A stretch of 64,000 bases of DNA from Salinisphaera sp. LB1 (GTDB taxonomy: Bacteria; Pseudomonadota; Gammaproteobacteria; Nevskiales; Salinisphaeraceae). This document shows positions 38,145-46,723 of the stretch, piece after piece. Both the position numbers and the translations under genes were made by a program. The notes under the pieces were generated by a model, which saw only the letters and a list, made by a program, of their open reading frames with translations, made no database searches and was not told where the DNA came from. The DNA lies in assembly GCF_003177035.1 (NCBI RefSeq), contig NZ_CP029488.1:3850501-3914500 (forward strand). The letters run 5' to 3'. Position 1 is the stretch's first letter; each line of letters begins with the position of its first letter.

Positions 38145-38896
38145 TGACGCGATGACTCCAGTTGGCTCAGCGATCGGCTTGCCGTCGGCTTTTTCGCATT
38201 GTGGCGCTTGAGATAGGCCGCCGCAGCGGACCGGTCGTGCAACGCCAGTTCGATACGCGCGGCCAGCAACAGCTGGGCGGCATCAAGCTTGGTCGCAGCG
38301 TCGGCGCGTTCGATGAACGCGCGCGCGCTCAGGTAATTCTGCGCATGGTATTCGATTGAGGCCAGATGCGTCAGGGCTTTGGCCTGTTTCGGATCGGCCT
38401 TGAGTGCGCGACGGAAATATTGGGCCGCCTGTTTCGTGCGCTTCGCCCGGTACAGGCACAGGCCAGCGTTGGCCAGGCTGTCGGCACGATCGCCCGAATT
38501 CCCGGCCTTCAGTGCGCGCTTGAAATTAGCCAGCCCCTGATCGGTCTTGCCTTGCTCGCAGAGAAAGGCAGCGTAGCTGTTGTAAACCTCGGCCGCCGGC
38601 CGTATCGACAGCGTCTTCTTGAAATACCGCTTCGCCTGAGCCGGCTCGTCGAGTCGCTCGCTGACGACTGCCATGCCCCAATTGGCGGTGAAGTTATCAG
38701 AGTCGTAATGCAACGCCTTTTGAAAGGCCTGCCGGGCGCGGTCGTTCTGTCCCTTGTGCAGATAATCGGCGCCCACGTTGGCATTCGCCGCGGCCGCGTC
38801 CTGGCGATTGACACCGCCGTCGGTCGCACAACCGGCGGCCGACAGCAACGCTATCAGCACAACCGGAGCGACCAGCGCAACCAGACGTCGGCTCAT
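38141..38896 (-). CDS. pilW: Type IV pilus biogenesis lipoprotein PilW/PilF
   Basis: 251 residues. A lipoprotein signal with LSAAGC places the lipid at Cys 23. Six or so tetratricopeptide repeats follow, for example [20 protein letters not shown] and [20 protein letters not shown]. PilW (PilF) is the pilotin that brings the PilQ secretin to the outer membrane. It overlaps rlmN upstream and rodZ downstream by ATGA on each side, the usual rlmN-pilW-rodZ order, so all three are translationally coupled. Confidence 0.93.
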   Translation of the reverse strand: MSRRLVALVAPVVLIALLSAAGCATDGGVNRQDAAAANANVGADYLHKGQNDRARQAFQKALHYDSDNFTANWGMAVVSERLDEPAQAKRYFKKTLSIRPAAEVYNSYAAFLCEQGKTDQGLANFKRALKAGNSGDRADSLANAGLCLYRAKRTKQAAQYFRRALKADPKQAKALTHLASIEYHAQNYLSARAFIERADAATKLDAAQLLLAARIELALHDRSAAAAYLKRHNAKKPTASRSLSQLESSRQ

Positions 38897-40080
38897 ACGC
38901 GCGGAGCCGGTCGGGATTCGACGCGAATCGGCACATCGCGGAAATGCCGTTTCTGCTTGCTGCGCACGCGGCCGACGAGCTGTCCGCAGGCGGCGTCGAT
39001 GTCGTCGCCGCGTGTTCGCCGCACGGTGGTGCGCAGCCCCCGCGCGTGCAACGCATCCTGGAAGGCGCGAATGCTCGTCTCGGGCGGGCGCTCGTAGCCC
39101 GAACCGTCGAATGGATTAAAGGGGATAAGGTTGACCTTGGCCTGCCGGTCGCCGAGCAGCCTGACCAGATTGCGAGCATGTTCGGGCTGGTCGTTGACAC
39201 CGGCCAGCAGCACGTATTCATAGACCACGTGGGCCCGGCGCTCCTTACCCTCGACGTAGCGATCGCAGGCCGCCATCAGCTCGTCGAGTGGATACTTGCG
39301 GTTGATCGGCACCAGTTCGTCGCGCAGCGCGTCGGTCGGCGCATGCAACGATACCGCCAGGGCCACGTCCACTTCGGCACGCAGCCGGTCCATGAACGGC
39401 ACCATTCCGGAGGTCGACACCGTCACCCGCCGCTTGGACAGGCCGAAGCCGTAATCGTCGAGCAGGATACGGATTGCCGGCACCACCGCGCGGTAGTTGG
39501 CCAGCGGCTCGCCCATGCCCATGAACACGATGTTCGACAGCGCGCGTTCGCCGTGCACCTTACCCTGGGCGCGCAGGTCATGTTCGGCCATCCAGACCTG
39601 ACCGACGATTTCGGCCGTGGTCAGATTCCGGTTCAATCCCTGCTTGCCGGTGGCGCAGAAGGAACAGTCCAGTGCGCAGCCGATCTGCGACGAAATGCAC
39701 AGCGTGGCGCGATCCGCCTCGGGAATATAGACCGCCTCGATGGCGTTGTCCGGATCCATGTCCTCGGTGACCGCGAGCAGCCATTTGCGCGTACCGTCGC
39801 GGCTGGCCTGTTCGCGAATACGGGCCGGCGGCCGGATCTCGGCGATCTCGGGCAGGCGCTCCCGCAGTTTCTTGGACAGGTCGGTCATCGCCGCAAAATC
39901 GGTCACGCCGCGGGCATAGATCCACTGCATGACCTGCTTCGCCCGGAAGGCCGATTCGCCGTGCCGCTTGAAAAACGCCGACATGGCCTCCCGGTCGAGG
40001 CCAAACAGATTGACACGCGTACCGCTGGCGGTCGCGCTGGTTCGAATCGGGGTCAGGTTGTCGCTGTCGGCATTCGTCAT
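38893..40080 (-). CDS. rlmN: 23S rRNA/tRNA adenine-C2 methyltransferase RlmN
   Basis: A radical-SAM enzyme that methylates A2503 of 23S rRNA and A37 of some tRNAs. The frame is open to 40149; the ATG at 40080 gives 395 residues and starts closer to family length, though its ribosome site is weak. The cluster ligands are in CALDCSFC near residue 135. The SAM-binding GMGEPLANY is near 188, and the methyl-carrying Cys is in DAACGQL near 365. A short N-terminal extension before residue 15 is not conserved in type. Confidence 0.97.
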   Translation of the reverse strand: MTNADSDNLTPIRTSATASGTRVNLFGLDREAMSAFFKRHGESAFRAKQVMQWIYARGVTDFAAMTDLSKKLRERLPEIAEIRPPARIREQASRDGTRKWLLAVTEDMDPDNAIEAVYIPEADRATLCISSQIGCALDCSFCATGKQGLNRNLTTAEIVGQVWMAEHDLRAQGKVHGERALSNIVFMGMGEPLANYRAVVPAIRILLDDYGFGLSKRRVTVSTSGMVPFMDRLRAEVDVALAVSLHAPTDALRDELVPINRKYPLDELMAACDRYVEGKERRAHVVYEYVLLAGVNDQPEHARNLVRLLGDRQAKVNLIPFNPFDGSGYERPPETSIRAFQDALHARGLRTTVRRTRGDDIDAACGQLVGRVRSKQKRHFRDVPIRVESRPAPRV

Positions 40081-40120
40081 GGCGAATCGGTCCGGATGGG
40101 CTTCGGTTCGGCGTCTGCGC

Positions 40121-40546
40121 CTAGCGCGGGCAGAGGCCGCCCTGGCCAAAGAAGAAATCGATCTCGGTCGCGGCGGTGTCCTGGCCGTCCGAGCCGTGTA
40201 CGGCGTTGGCGTCGATGGACTCGGCGAAATCGCCGCGGATGGTGCCGGCTTCAGCTTCCTTCGGGTTGGTCGCGCCCATCAGGTCGCGGTTCTTGGCGAT
40301 GGCGTTCTCGCCTTCCAGAACCTGGACCATGACCGGGCCGGAGATCATGAACTCGACCAGCGCGTTGAAAAACGGGCGCTCGGAATGCACGGCGTAGAAC
40401 TGCTCGGCGTCTTCACGCGACAACTGCATCATGCGGGCGCCGATGATCTTGAGATCGGCATTCTCGAAACGGCGATAGATCTCACCGATCACGTTCTTGG
40501 CGACTGCGTCGGGTTTGATGATCGACAGGGTGCGCTCGACGGCCAT
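40121..40546 (-). CDS. ndk: Nucleoside diphosphate kinase
   Basis: 141 residues, the usual length. The ATG at 40546 has AGGAGA 6 bases upstream. The catalytic His lies in NAVHGSDG near residue 118. [16 protein letters not shown] and [14 protein letters not shown] are all in place. It balances NTP pools by phosphate transfer. It lies 40 bases upstream of rlmN, the conserved ndk-rlmN order, and so probably starts the long transcript toward der. Confidence 0.98.
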   Translation of the reverse strand: MAVERTLSIIKPDAVAKNVIGEIYRRFENADLKIIGARMMQLSREDAEQFYAVHSERPFFNALVEFMISGPVMVQVLEGENAIAKNRDLMGATNPKEAEAGTIRGDFAESIDANAVHGSDGQDTAATEIDFFFGQGGLCPR

Positions 40547-40717
40547 GGATTCTCCTACTGAAACAATACGATGGATGATATCCGCCGCACGCATGCGGCA
40601 TGCGCGCACGGATAACCCCGCATTATATCGCGGACAAGCGTGCCCTGTCAGGGTATCGAACGAATCGAATCGATGGCGAACGCCGGACCGCGCAAACGCC
40701 CAGCGCCCGCCCGGCCA

Positions 40718-41065
40718 CTACACCATGAACGACTCGCCGCAGCCACAGGCGTTCTTGGCCCGCGGATTGTCGAACCGGAACATGCGGTTCAAGCCTTCAG
40801 AGCGGAAATCGACGATCGTGCCCGCCAGCACCTGCATGTGCTTGCGGGCCACCACCACGCGCGCCCCATGGTCCTCGAAAACGTCGTCGTCCTCGCCGAT
40901 CTCGTCGGCGTAGTCCATGGTGTACATGTAACCGCTGCAGCCGGACTTGCGGACACCCAGGCGCAGACCCAGACCATGTCCGCGTTTTTCAAGCTGATAC
41001 CGGATCCGCGCCGCGGCGGCTTCGGTCAGCACCAGACCTTCGGTTTGCAGTGTTGTTTCGCTCAT
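40718..41065 (-). CDS. iscA: Iron-sulfur cluster assembly protein IscA
   Basis: 115 residues. The three Cys that bind iron or a cluster are present: Cys43 in KSGCSG, and Cys107 and Cys109 in CGCGESF. The pattern of GLGLRLGVRKSGCSG and FEDHGARVVVARKHMQVLAG, then the FRFDNP strand, matches the A-type carrier family and IscA more than ErpA. It follows the IscU-like gene by 4 bases, in the order iscS-U-A. No hscBA-fdx genes follow; ndk comes next after 170 bases. Confidence 0.9.
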   Translation of the reverse strand: MSETTLQTEGLVLTEAAAARIRYQLEKRGHGLGLRLGVRKSGCSGYMYTMDYADEIGEDDDVFEDHGARVVVARKHMQVLAGTIVDFRSEGLNRMFRFDNPRAKNACGCGESFMV

Positions 41066-41069
41066 AACG

Positions 41070-41438
41070 CTATCGTCCCAGATTGATCATCGCGTTGGCC
41101 AACGCGTCGATCGCCACCAACCCAGCGTATCGCTGTGTCGGGGTCAGAGCCAACGCCTTCTCGACATCGGCCAATGTAAGAATACGCGCAAATTCAGTCG
41201 TCTGGCCAGTCACCCGTTCACAGACCCAGTCGGCACAGGCCACGACCACCGGCGGGCCGAACGCCGCGAACGCCGCGCGCAGCCGGGCGGCGTCGTCGCG
41301 CGCCAGGAACACGCGGCAACGCGCGTCCTCCCCGGGCGTTTCCGCGGCGCCGCTGGCCGGCCAGTCCGCGGCTGTTGCCGGCGCGACGGCCCGGAGCGGG
41401 CACAGAAAACGTGCCATGATCGTTTCGTCGGCCAGCAT
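41070..41438 (-). CDS. IscU/NifU-like scaffold lacking the ligand cysteines
   Basis: 122 residues at the position of iscU, 5 bases after iscS and 4 before iscA. The second half follows the IscU/NifU N-terminal fold: AFGPPVVVACADWVCERVTG stands where IscU has YGCGSAIASSSLVTEWVKG, and ALALTPTQRYAGLVAIDALA where IscU has ALPPVKIHCSVLAEDAIKA. In both places the cluster-ligand Cys is replaced. Cys remain at 13, 41, 68 and 73, which are not the usual ligand positions. It may be a divergent scaffold, a regulator or adaptor of IscS, or a decaying copy. Similarity is judged from memory of IscU, so the family call is moderate. Confidence 0.6.
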   Translation of the reverse strand: MLADETIMARFLCPLRAVAPATAADWPASGAAETPGEDARCRVFLARDDAARLRAAFAAFGPPVVVACADWVCERVTGQTTEFARILTLADVEKALALTPTQRYAGLVAIDALANAMINLGR

Positions 41439-41443
41439 GCAAT

Positions 41444-42610
41444 TCAGACCGCCGCGGCCAGCGCACGCAGCCGCGTCACTTCGTCGGTGAACCGCTGCCC
41501 CGCCGCCGCAATCGCCGCATCATCCACCCCGGGGCCCAGGGAAAACCGAATGGTCGCGGCCGCTTCGCGCGGCGAGCGACCCATGGCACGGACCACATGC
41601 GACGATTCGCCCTTGGCCGCGCTGCAGGCCGCGCCGGCCGATACCGCAAGCTCGGGCTCACCTTCGTTGAGCCCGGCCACCAGCGCCGCGCCGTGCACGC
41701 CGCTCACGCTCACGCTCAGAAACGGCGCCGCGGTGTGTTCCGGGCGCCCATTGCGATGCAGGCCGCCGACGGGCGCGATGGCGTCCCACAATGCGTCGCG
41801 CAGGCGCGCCCATGCCGGCTGTGCCGCCACGCCATGCCGTGCCGCGTGTGCCGCCGCCGCGCCAAAGCCGGCAATCTGGTGTGTGGACAATGTGCCGGCG
41901 CGCAGGCCGCGCTGCTGCCCGCCCCCGATGATCTGAGGGGCGAGCCCGATGCGCGGCATGCGTCGGCGGATATACAGCGCGCCGATGCCCTTCGGGCCGC
42001 CGATCTTGTGCGCCGACAACGACATCAGCGCGATCGGCGTCCGCCTCACGTCGATCGCGAGTCGCGCCAGGCTTTGCGCCGCGTCCACATGCAGAGCGAC
42101 ACCAGCCGCCGCGCATTGCTCGGCGATCGCCGGAATATCGTGGATCACGCCGGTTTCGTTGTTGACGTGCATGATCGAAACCAGATCCGGGCCCTGCGCC
42201 AGGGCGGCCGCCAGCTCGTCCGGGTCGATCGCGCCGCCCTCGTCGACCGGCAGCCAGTCGACTGTCACCCCTTTTTTCGCAAGCACGGCAAGCGTGTCGC
42301 GAGTGGCCGGGTGTTCGGTCACCACGGAAACGATGCGCGCACCGTGGCCCACGAACTCGGCCACGCCGCGTAGCGCCAGATTCGATGATTCAGTCGCACC
42401 GGAGGTCCACACGATCTCGCGCGGTTCGGCGCCGATCAGCGCGGCCAGTGTCTCGCCGGCGGCGTCCACCCGCGCCCGGGCGCGACGCCCGGGCGGGTGC
42501 GGCGACGACGGATTGCCGGCGGCGTCCACCAGCGCCTCGTGCATGACCTCGGCCACGCCCGGCGCCAGCGGCGCAGTGGCCGCATGGTCGAGATAGATCG
42601 AGGCGCGCAT
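41444..42610 (-). CDS. iscS: Cysteine desulfurase, IscS/NifS type
   Basis: 388 residues. This PLP enzyme takes sulfur from cysteine to feed cluster and thio-nucleoside assembly. The PLP Lys is in SLSAHKIGGPKG near 200. HVNNETGVIHDIPAI and the cofactor-binding HVDAAQS are present. The active-site Cys is in SAGAACSAAKGESSHVV near 327. The loop around that Cys is of the group I type, though the sequence is more divergent than a standard IscS. It lies one base after the cysE stop, which puts sulfur assimilation and mobilisation together. Confidence 0.93.
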   Translation of the reverse strand: MRASIYLDHAATAPLAPGVAEVMHEALVDAAGNPSSPHPPGRRARARVDAAGETLAALIGAEPREIVWTSGATESSNLALRGVAEFVGHGARIVSVVTEHPATRDTLAVLAKKGVTVDWLPVDEGGAIDPDELAAALAQGPDLVSIMHVNNETGVIHDIPAIAEQCAAAGVALHVDAAQSLARLAIDVRRTPIALMSLSAHKIGGPKGIGALYIRRRMPRIGLAPQIIGGGQQRGLRAGTLSTHQIAGFGAAAAHAARHGVAAQPAWARLRDALWDAIAPVGGLHRNGRPEHTAAPFLSVSVSGVHGAALVAGLNEGEPELAVSAGAACSAAKGESSHVVRAMGRSPREAAATIRFSLGPGVDDAAIAAAGQRFTDEVTRLRALAAAV

Positions 42611-42611
42611 A

Positions 42612-43343
42612 TCAGACGTGATCGGTTTCCGGCTGCTTTTCGTCGAGGCGCGCGCCGAGCTGCCGGGTCAGTTGTTCCAGCTCGTCCTGCCGCCGCTCCA
42701 GCGCATCGATATGGTCGAGCATGGCGTCGATGCCGCGCGCGACCGGATCGGGCATGTCCTGGGTCACGCCATACATCGAGAAACCGATCCGATCGGCGGT
42801 TTCCTTGCGCCGGTCCTCGGGGGTGCCGTCCTTGCACTTGACCAGCTTGGCCGGCACGCCTACGGCGGTACAGCCGGGCGGGACTTCCTTGACCACGACA
42901 GCGTTCGACCCGATACGTGCGCCCTGGCCCACCGTGAACGGCCCGAGCACCTTGGCGCCGGCACCGACGACCACATCGTTCTCCAGCGTCGGATGACGCT
43001 TGCCCGGGCTCCAGCTGGTGCCGCCCAGGGTCACGCCCTGATAGATCGTGCAATCGTCGCCGATGATGGTGGTCTCGCCGATCGTGACACCGAAACCATG
43101 GTCGATGAAAAACCGACGCCCGATCACGGCACCGGGATGAATCTCGATGCCCGTGACCCAGCGCGACAGATGCGAAATGAATCGCGCGATCCATTTCATG
43201 CCATGGTTCCAGCACCAGTGGGCAACCCGGTGCCACCAGATCGCATGCAGCCCGGGATAGGTAAAGATGACTTCCCATACGCTACGGGCCGCCGGGTCGC
43301 GCTCGAATACCGTGTCCAGATCTTCCTTAAAGCGAGCAAACAT
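42612..43343 (-). CDS. cysE: Serine O-acetyltransferase
   Basis: 243 residues, the short form that lacks the long N-terminal helical domain of E. coli CysE. The left-handed beta-helix starts near residue 65: [19 protein letters not shown] with the catalytic His, then [19 protein letters not shown] and the [10 protein letters not shown] end. A coiled-coil C-terminal tail of ~50 residues follows. It makes O-acetylserine from serine and acetyl-CoA, the precursor of cysteine. It stands between trmJ and iscS where iscR is found in many gammaproteobacteria; iscR is absent here. Confidence 0.95.
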   Translation of the reverse strand: MFARFKEDLDTVFERDPAARSVWEVIFTYPGLHAIWWHRVAHWCWNHGMKWIARFISHLSRWVTGIEIHPGAVIGRRFFIDHGFGVTIGETTIIGDDCTIYQGVTLGGTSWSPGKRHPTLENDVVVGAGAKVLGPFTVGQGARIGSNAVVVKEVPPGCTAVGVPAKLVKCKDGTPEDRRKETADRIGFSMYGVTQDMPDPVARGIDAMLDHIDALERRQDELEQLTRQLGARLDEKQPETDHV

Positions 43344-43494
43344 CGGCTAACCCCAAACGTGGCGCCGCAGATATGGGCGGCGTGGCCTGTCGCCGGCGCG
43401 CGCCATCGCGCGCATGAACTCAAACGTACACGACTATCTCGGGCCGAAAACGCCAGGATCAAGTGTAGCGCCCACGTCCAGTGGGCGGCACGCG

Positions 43495-44280
43495 CTATCG
43501 GTCGTCACCCGCGCCCGGCTTGCGGTTGGGCAGCCGGCGCGGATCCAGCGCACGCAGCGCGCCGCGCAGGATGTTGGTCTCGATGCGATCCGGCGCCGCG
43601 CGATTGAACAGCCGCCGCAACCGTCGCATGAGGATGCGCGGCTCGTTCGGATCGAGAAATCCCGCCGCGACCAGCACATCGTGCCAGTGCTGGAACAGGC
43701 CTTCCATATCGGCGGCCGGAACCGGCACGTGCGCCTCGCCCGCAGCGATGCCGTGACCGCTGGCCACACGCAACTCATAAGCCACGACCTGCACCGCCGC
43801 CGCCAGATTGAGCGAGCTGTACTCGGGATTGGTCGGCACCTGAAGATGCAGCTGGCAACGATCCAGTTCGGCGTTGTTCAGCCCGGACCGCTCACGCCCG
43901 AATACCAGCGCCACTGGCCCGTTGGCGGTGGCCGCAACCGCGCGCGCGGCCGCGGCGCGCGCATCGATCAACGGCCACTGAGTTCGACGGCTGCGAGCGC
44001 TCGTGCCGATGGTCAGCACACAATCCGCCAGCGCCTGATCCAGCGTGTCGTACCGGCGCGCAGCAGCCAGCACATCATCGGCACCGGAGGCGCGCGCGGT
44101 GGCCTCGGGGTCCGGATAACGCTCGGGCGCGACCAGAGCCAGGTCCGACAAGCCCATAACCTTCATCGCGCGCGCTGCCGCACCGATATTGCCGGGATGC
44201 TGCGCCCCCACAAGCACGATGCGCAGGCGGGATAACACGGCCGCGTCGGGCGTCGGGTTCTGGGGCACGGAATCGCTCAT
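43495..44280 (-). CDS. trmJ: tRNA (Cm32/Um32) methyltransferase TrmJ
   Basis: 261 residues from the ATG at 44280 (a TTG just before it also opens the frame). A SPOUT-family fold with the SAM knot: IVLVGAQHPGNIGAAARAMK near 22, ALVFGRERSGLNNAELDRC near 130 and the end motif LNLAAAVQVVAYEL near 157. A C-terminal helical extension of ~80 residues is typical of TrmJ. It 2'-O-methylates position 32 of several tRNAs. It is divergent from suhB, 69 bases apart, the standard suhB/trmJ arrangement at the head of an isc locus. Confidence 0.95.
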   Translation of the reverse strand: MSDSVPQNPTPDAAVLSRLRIVLVGAQHPGNIGAAARAMKVMGLSDLALVAPERYPDPEATARASGADDVLAAARRYDTLDQALADCVLTIGTSARSRRTQWPLIDARAAAARAVAATANGPVALVFGRERSGLNNAELDRCQLHLQVPTNPEYSSLNLAAAVQVVAYELRVASGHGIAAGEAHVPVPAADMEGLFQHWHDVLVAAGFLDPNEPRILMRRLRRLFNRAAPDRIETNILRGALRALDPRRLPNRKPGAGDDR

Positions 44281-44349
44281 CAAAGGATTTGGCTGCGGGG
44301 AAAAACAGGGCGCTAATGTTACGCTAGCTTCTTTTTAGGCGCCCGATTC

Positions 44350-45144
44350 ATGCAACCCCTGACCAATATCGCAGTCACCGCCGCGCGGCGTGCCGGTGAT
44401 GTCATCCTGTCCTATTACCGCCGTGGCGATACCGGCCAGGTGACCCGGAAAGCCGAGAACGATTTCGTGACCGAGGCCGACCAGCGCGCCGAAGCCACAA
44501 TCATCGACACCATCCGGCGCAACTACCCGGGGCATGCGTTTCTGGCCGAGGAATCGGGCGAGACCGGCGACTCGGACACGGTCTGGGTGATCGACCCGAT
44601 CGACGGCACCATGAACTTCATGCGCGGCATTCCGCATTTCTGCGTGTCGATCGGCTGTCGCGTCAACGGGGTGGTCGAGCACGGCGTGATCTACGACCCG
44701 GTCAAGGACGAGCTGTTCATCGCCGAGCGTGGCAAGGGGGCAAGCGTCGACGGCCACCGGATGCGCGTGTCGAACACGGTGCGCCTGCGCGAATCGATGC
44801 TGTCCACCGGTTTCGCGTACCGCCGTCAGGGCGATATCACGACTTATCTGCCGTTGTACAACCGCATGCTGTCGGCCTGCGGGCACATGCGGCATTCCGG
44901 GTCCGCCGCCCTCGACCTGGCCTATGTGGCGGCCGGCCGTCTCGACGGCTACTGGGAAATCGGCCTGTCGGCCTGGGATCTGGCCGCCGGCATGCTCATG
45001 GTCCGCGCCGCCGGCGGCATCGCATCCGATGCGCACGACAACGACGCCGATCCGCTGGAAACCGGTAATATCCTCGCGACCAACCCCAAACTCTACCCGC
45101 AGATGCTCGACAAGATCGTGAAAACTCCGCGCGGCGGGCGCTGA
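44350..45144 (+). CDS. suhB: Inositol-1-monophosphatase SuhB
   Basis: 264 residues, usual length. Metal-binding motifs are complete: EES near residue 68 and DPIDGTMNF at about 84-92, and WDLAAGMLMVRAAGG near 213. It hydrolyses inositol monophosphate in vitro; in E. coli it also works with the Nus factors in rRNA antitermination. Its ATG lies 69 bases from that of trmJ, so the two share a divergent promoter region. Confidence 0.96.
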   Translation: MQPLTNIAVTAARRAGDVILSYYRRGDTGQVTRKAENDFVTEADQRAEATIIDTIRRNYPGHAFLAEESGETGDSDTVWVIDPIDGTMNFMRGIPHFCVSIGCRVNGVVEHGVIYDPVKDELFIAERGKGASVDGHRMRVSNTVRLRESMLSTGFAYRRQGDITTYLPLYNRMLSACGHMRHSGSAALDLAYVAAGRLDGYWEIGLSAWDLAAGMLMVRAAGGIASDAHDNDADPLETGNILATNPKLYPQMLDKIVKTPRGGR

Positions 45145-45339
45145 TCGCGACGCGTCCTGGCTCAAGCCGCGCCCCGCCGGATGCTGACCGCGTCATTCAG
45201 CATGGCGCGGTCGGCATGCGATTCGGATTTCTCGTCTTTGACCACCTGGACGAGCCTGACCTGCTCGGCCCTTGAGAACTGATCGGCGTTTGGGCCGACC
45301 AGCGCAGGGCCGAGCGAACGCCTGCCGGTCGGCGGGCGC

Positions 45340-45640
45340 GCGGACAGCATCCGTTGCGCCAAGGGTCTCCGGTTGCTGCCGGACGTCGCGCTCGACGATG
45401 CGGGCGCACTCAATGCACTGTTCGCGCGCGGCGACATGGGCAGCCGCAGCGCCACCACCCGCTACGCCTCGCACGCGACTGGCCGGCGATGAGGCCATTC
45501 AGGTCGTCGAGCAACGTGATGTTCGCGACGAGAACATCGGGATTTCCGCCGGCATGGATATGACGCGGCCTATATCGCGGCCACCGCGGACGCCGGCACA
45601 GCCGGGCGCGTCCAGCGCTGGGCCGAGTTACTTACCCCGC
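45340..45640 (+). pseudogene. Debris of a DJ-1/PfpI-family gene
   Basis: In one plus frame the bases near 45353 read KGLRLLPDVALDDAGALNA, the typical middle of a DJ-1/PfpI protein. In another frame near 45505 they read EQRDVRDENIGISAGMDM, its typical end. The parts are in different frames with stops between. No start or full domain remains. The stretch 45145-45768 otherwise has no gene. Confidence 0.45.
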
Positions 45641-45768
45641 TGGCATCCGTCATGGCGACCTGGTCATCCATGCCGACGCACTTCCTATCCCCATAGATAG
45701 CCGAAGGGCCATCGATGACGGACCTTGGTGGCATACCGGCGCGCCGTCCGCCCCGGTCAGCGCGCGGA

Positions 45769-46713
45769 TCAGCGCGTGACCTTGGCGGCCTTCGCGGCGT
45801 CCTCTTCCTTGGGCGGGAACAGATCCTGGGCGCTGAGCTTGAAGTACAGCGCCAGCGCGCTGGCCACGAAGATCGACGAGTAGGTGCCGGTGATGATGCC
45901 CACCAGCAGTGCCGCAGCGAAGCCGTGGATGACCGGGCCGCCGAGGAAGAACAACGCCAGCAACGTCATCAGCGTGGTGCCCGAGGTCATCAGCGTACGC
46001 GCCAGCGTCTGGTTGATGGCGGCATTGGCGACTTCCTTCGGCGTGGCCTTGCGCATGCGCCGGAAGTTCTCGCGGATACGGTCGTAGACCACGATGGTGT
46101 CGTTGAGCGAGTAGCCGAGCACGGCCAGCAGTGCGGCCAGCACGGTCAGATCGAAATCCATGTGCGTGAGCGAAAACACGCCGAGCGTGATCACGATATC
46201 GTGCACCAGGGCGGCTACGGCGCCGGTGGCTAACTTCCAGTGAAAGCGGAAGATCACATAGATGAGAATCGCGATTACGGTATAGAGCAGTGCCAGCCCG
46301 CCCTTGTTGACCAGATCGCTGCCGACCTGCGGACCGACGAACTCGACCGATTGCAGCTTCGCGCCCGGTGGCCCGGACTTGAGCGCATTCATCACCTTGT
46401 CACCCACCGAGGCCGCCTTCTCCTGCCCGGCCGAGGCCGGCAGACGAATCAGCGCGGTCTCGGCGCTGCCGAAGTGTTGAACCGTGGGCTGCGCGTACCC
46501 GGCCGAACTGAGTGCACTGCGCACCTTGTTCAGGCTCACCTCGTGCGGGTATTGAACGTGCACGACGACACCGCCGGTGAAATCGATACCGAACGATAGC
46601 TTGCCGATCCCCAGCGATACGCAGCACACCAGCAGCACGATCGCGGACACGATCACCGCATACCGGCCCTTGCCGATGAAATCGATCGAGGTGTTGGACT
46701 TAATCAGACGCAT
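45769..46713 (-). CDS. secF: Protein translocase subunit SecF
   Basis: 314 residues, usual length. Six membrane helices and a first periplasmic domain at about 40-130 are visible. The family signatures are FGIDFTGGVVVHVQYPHEVS near 43 and GYSLNDTIVVYDRIRENF near 205. With SecD it uses the proton gradient to pull secreted proteins across and release them. It lies 10 bases after secD in the yajC-secD-secF operon. Confidence 0.97.
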   Translation of the reverse strand: MRLIKSNTSIDFIGKGRYAVIVSAIVLLVCCVSLGIGKLSFGIDFTGGVVVHVQYPHEVSLNKVRSALSSAGYAQPTVQHFGSAETALIRLPASAGQEKAASVGDKVMNALKSGPPGAKLQSVEFVGPQVGSDLVNKGGLALLYTVIAILIYVIFRFHWKLATGAVAALVHDIVITLGVFSLTHMDFDLTVLAALLAVLGYSLNDTIVVYDRIRENFRRMRKATPKEVANAAINQTLARTLMTSGTTLMTLLALFFLGGPVIHGFAAALLVGIITGTYSSIFVASALALYFKLSAQDLFPPKEEDAAKAAKVTR

Positions 46714-46723
46714 AGCACGGGTC

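Noticed and set aside
38944-40332. 462-codon plus-strand frame opposite rlmN
   Set aside because: It is antisense to a radical-SAM gene with complete motifs and shows no domain of its own.
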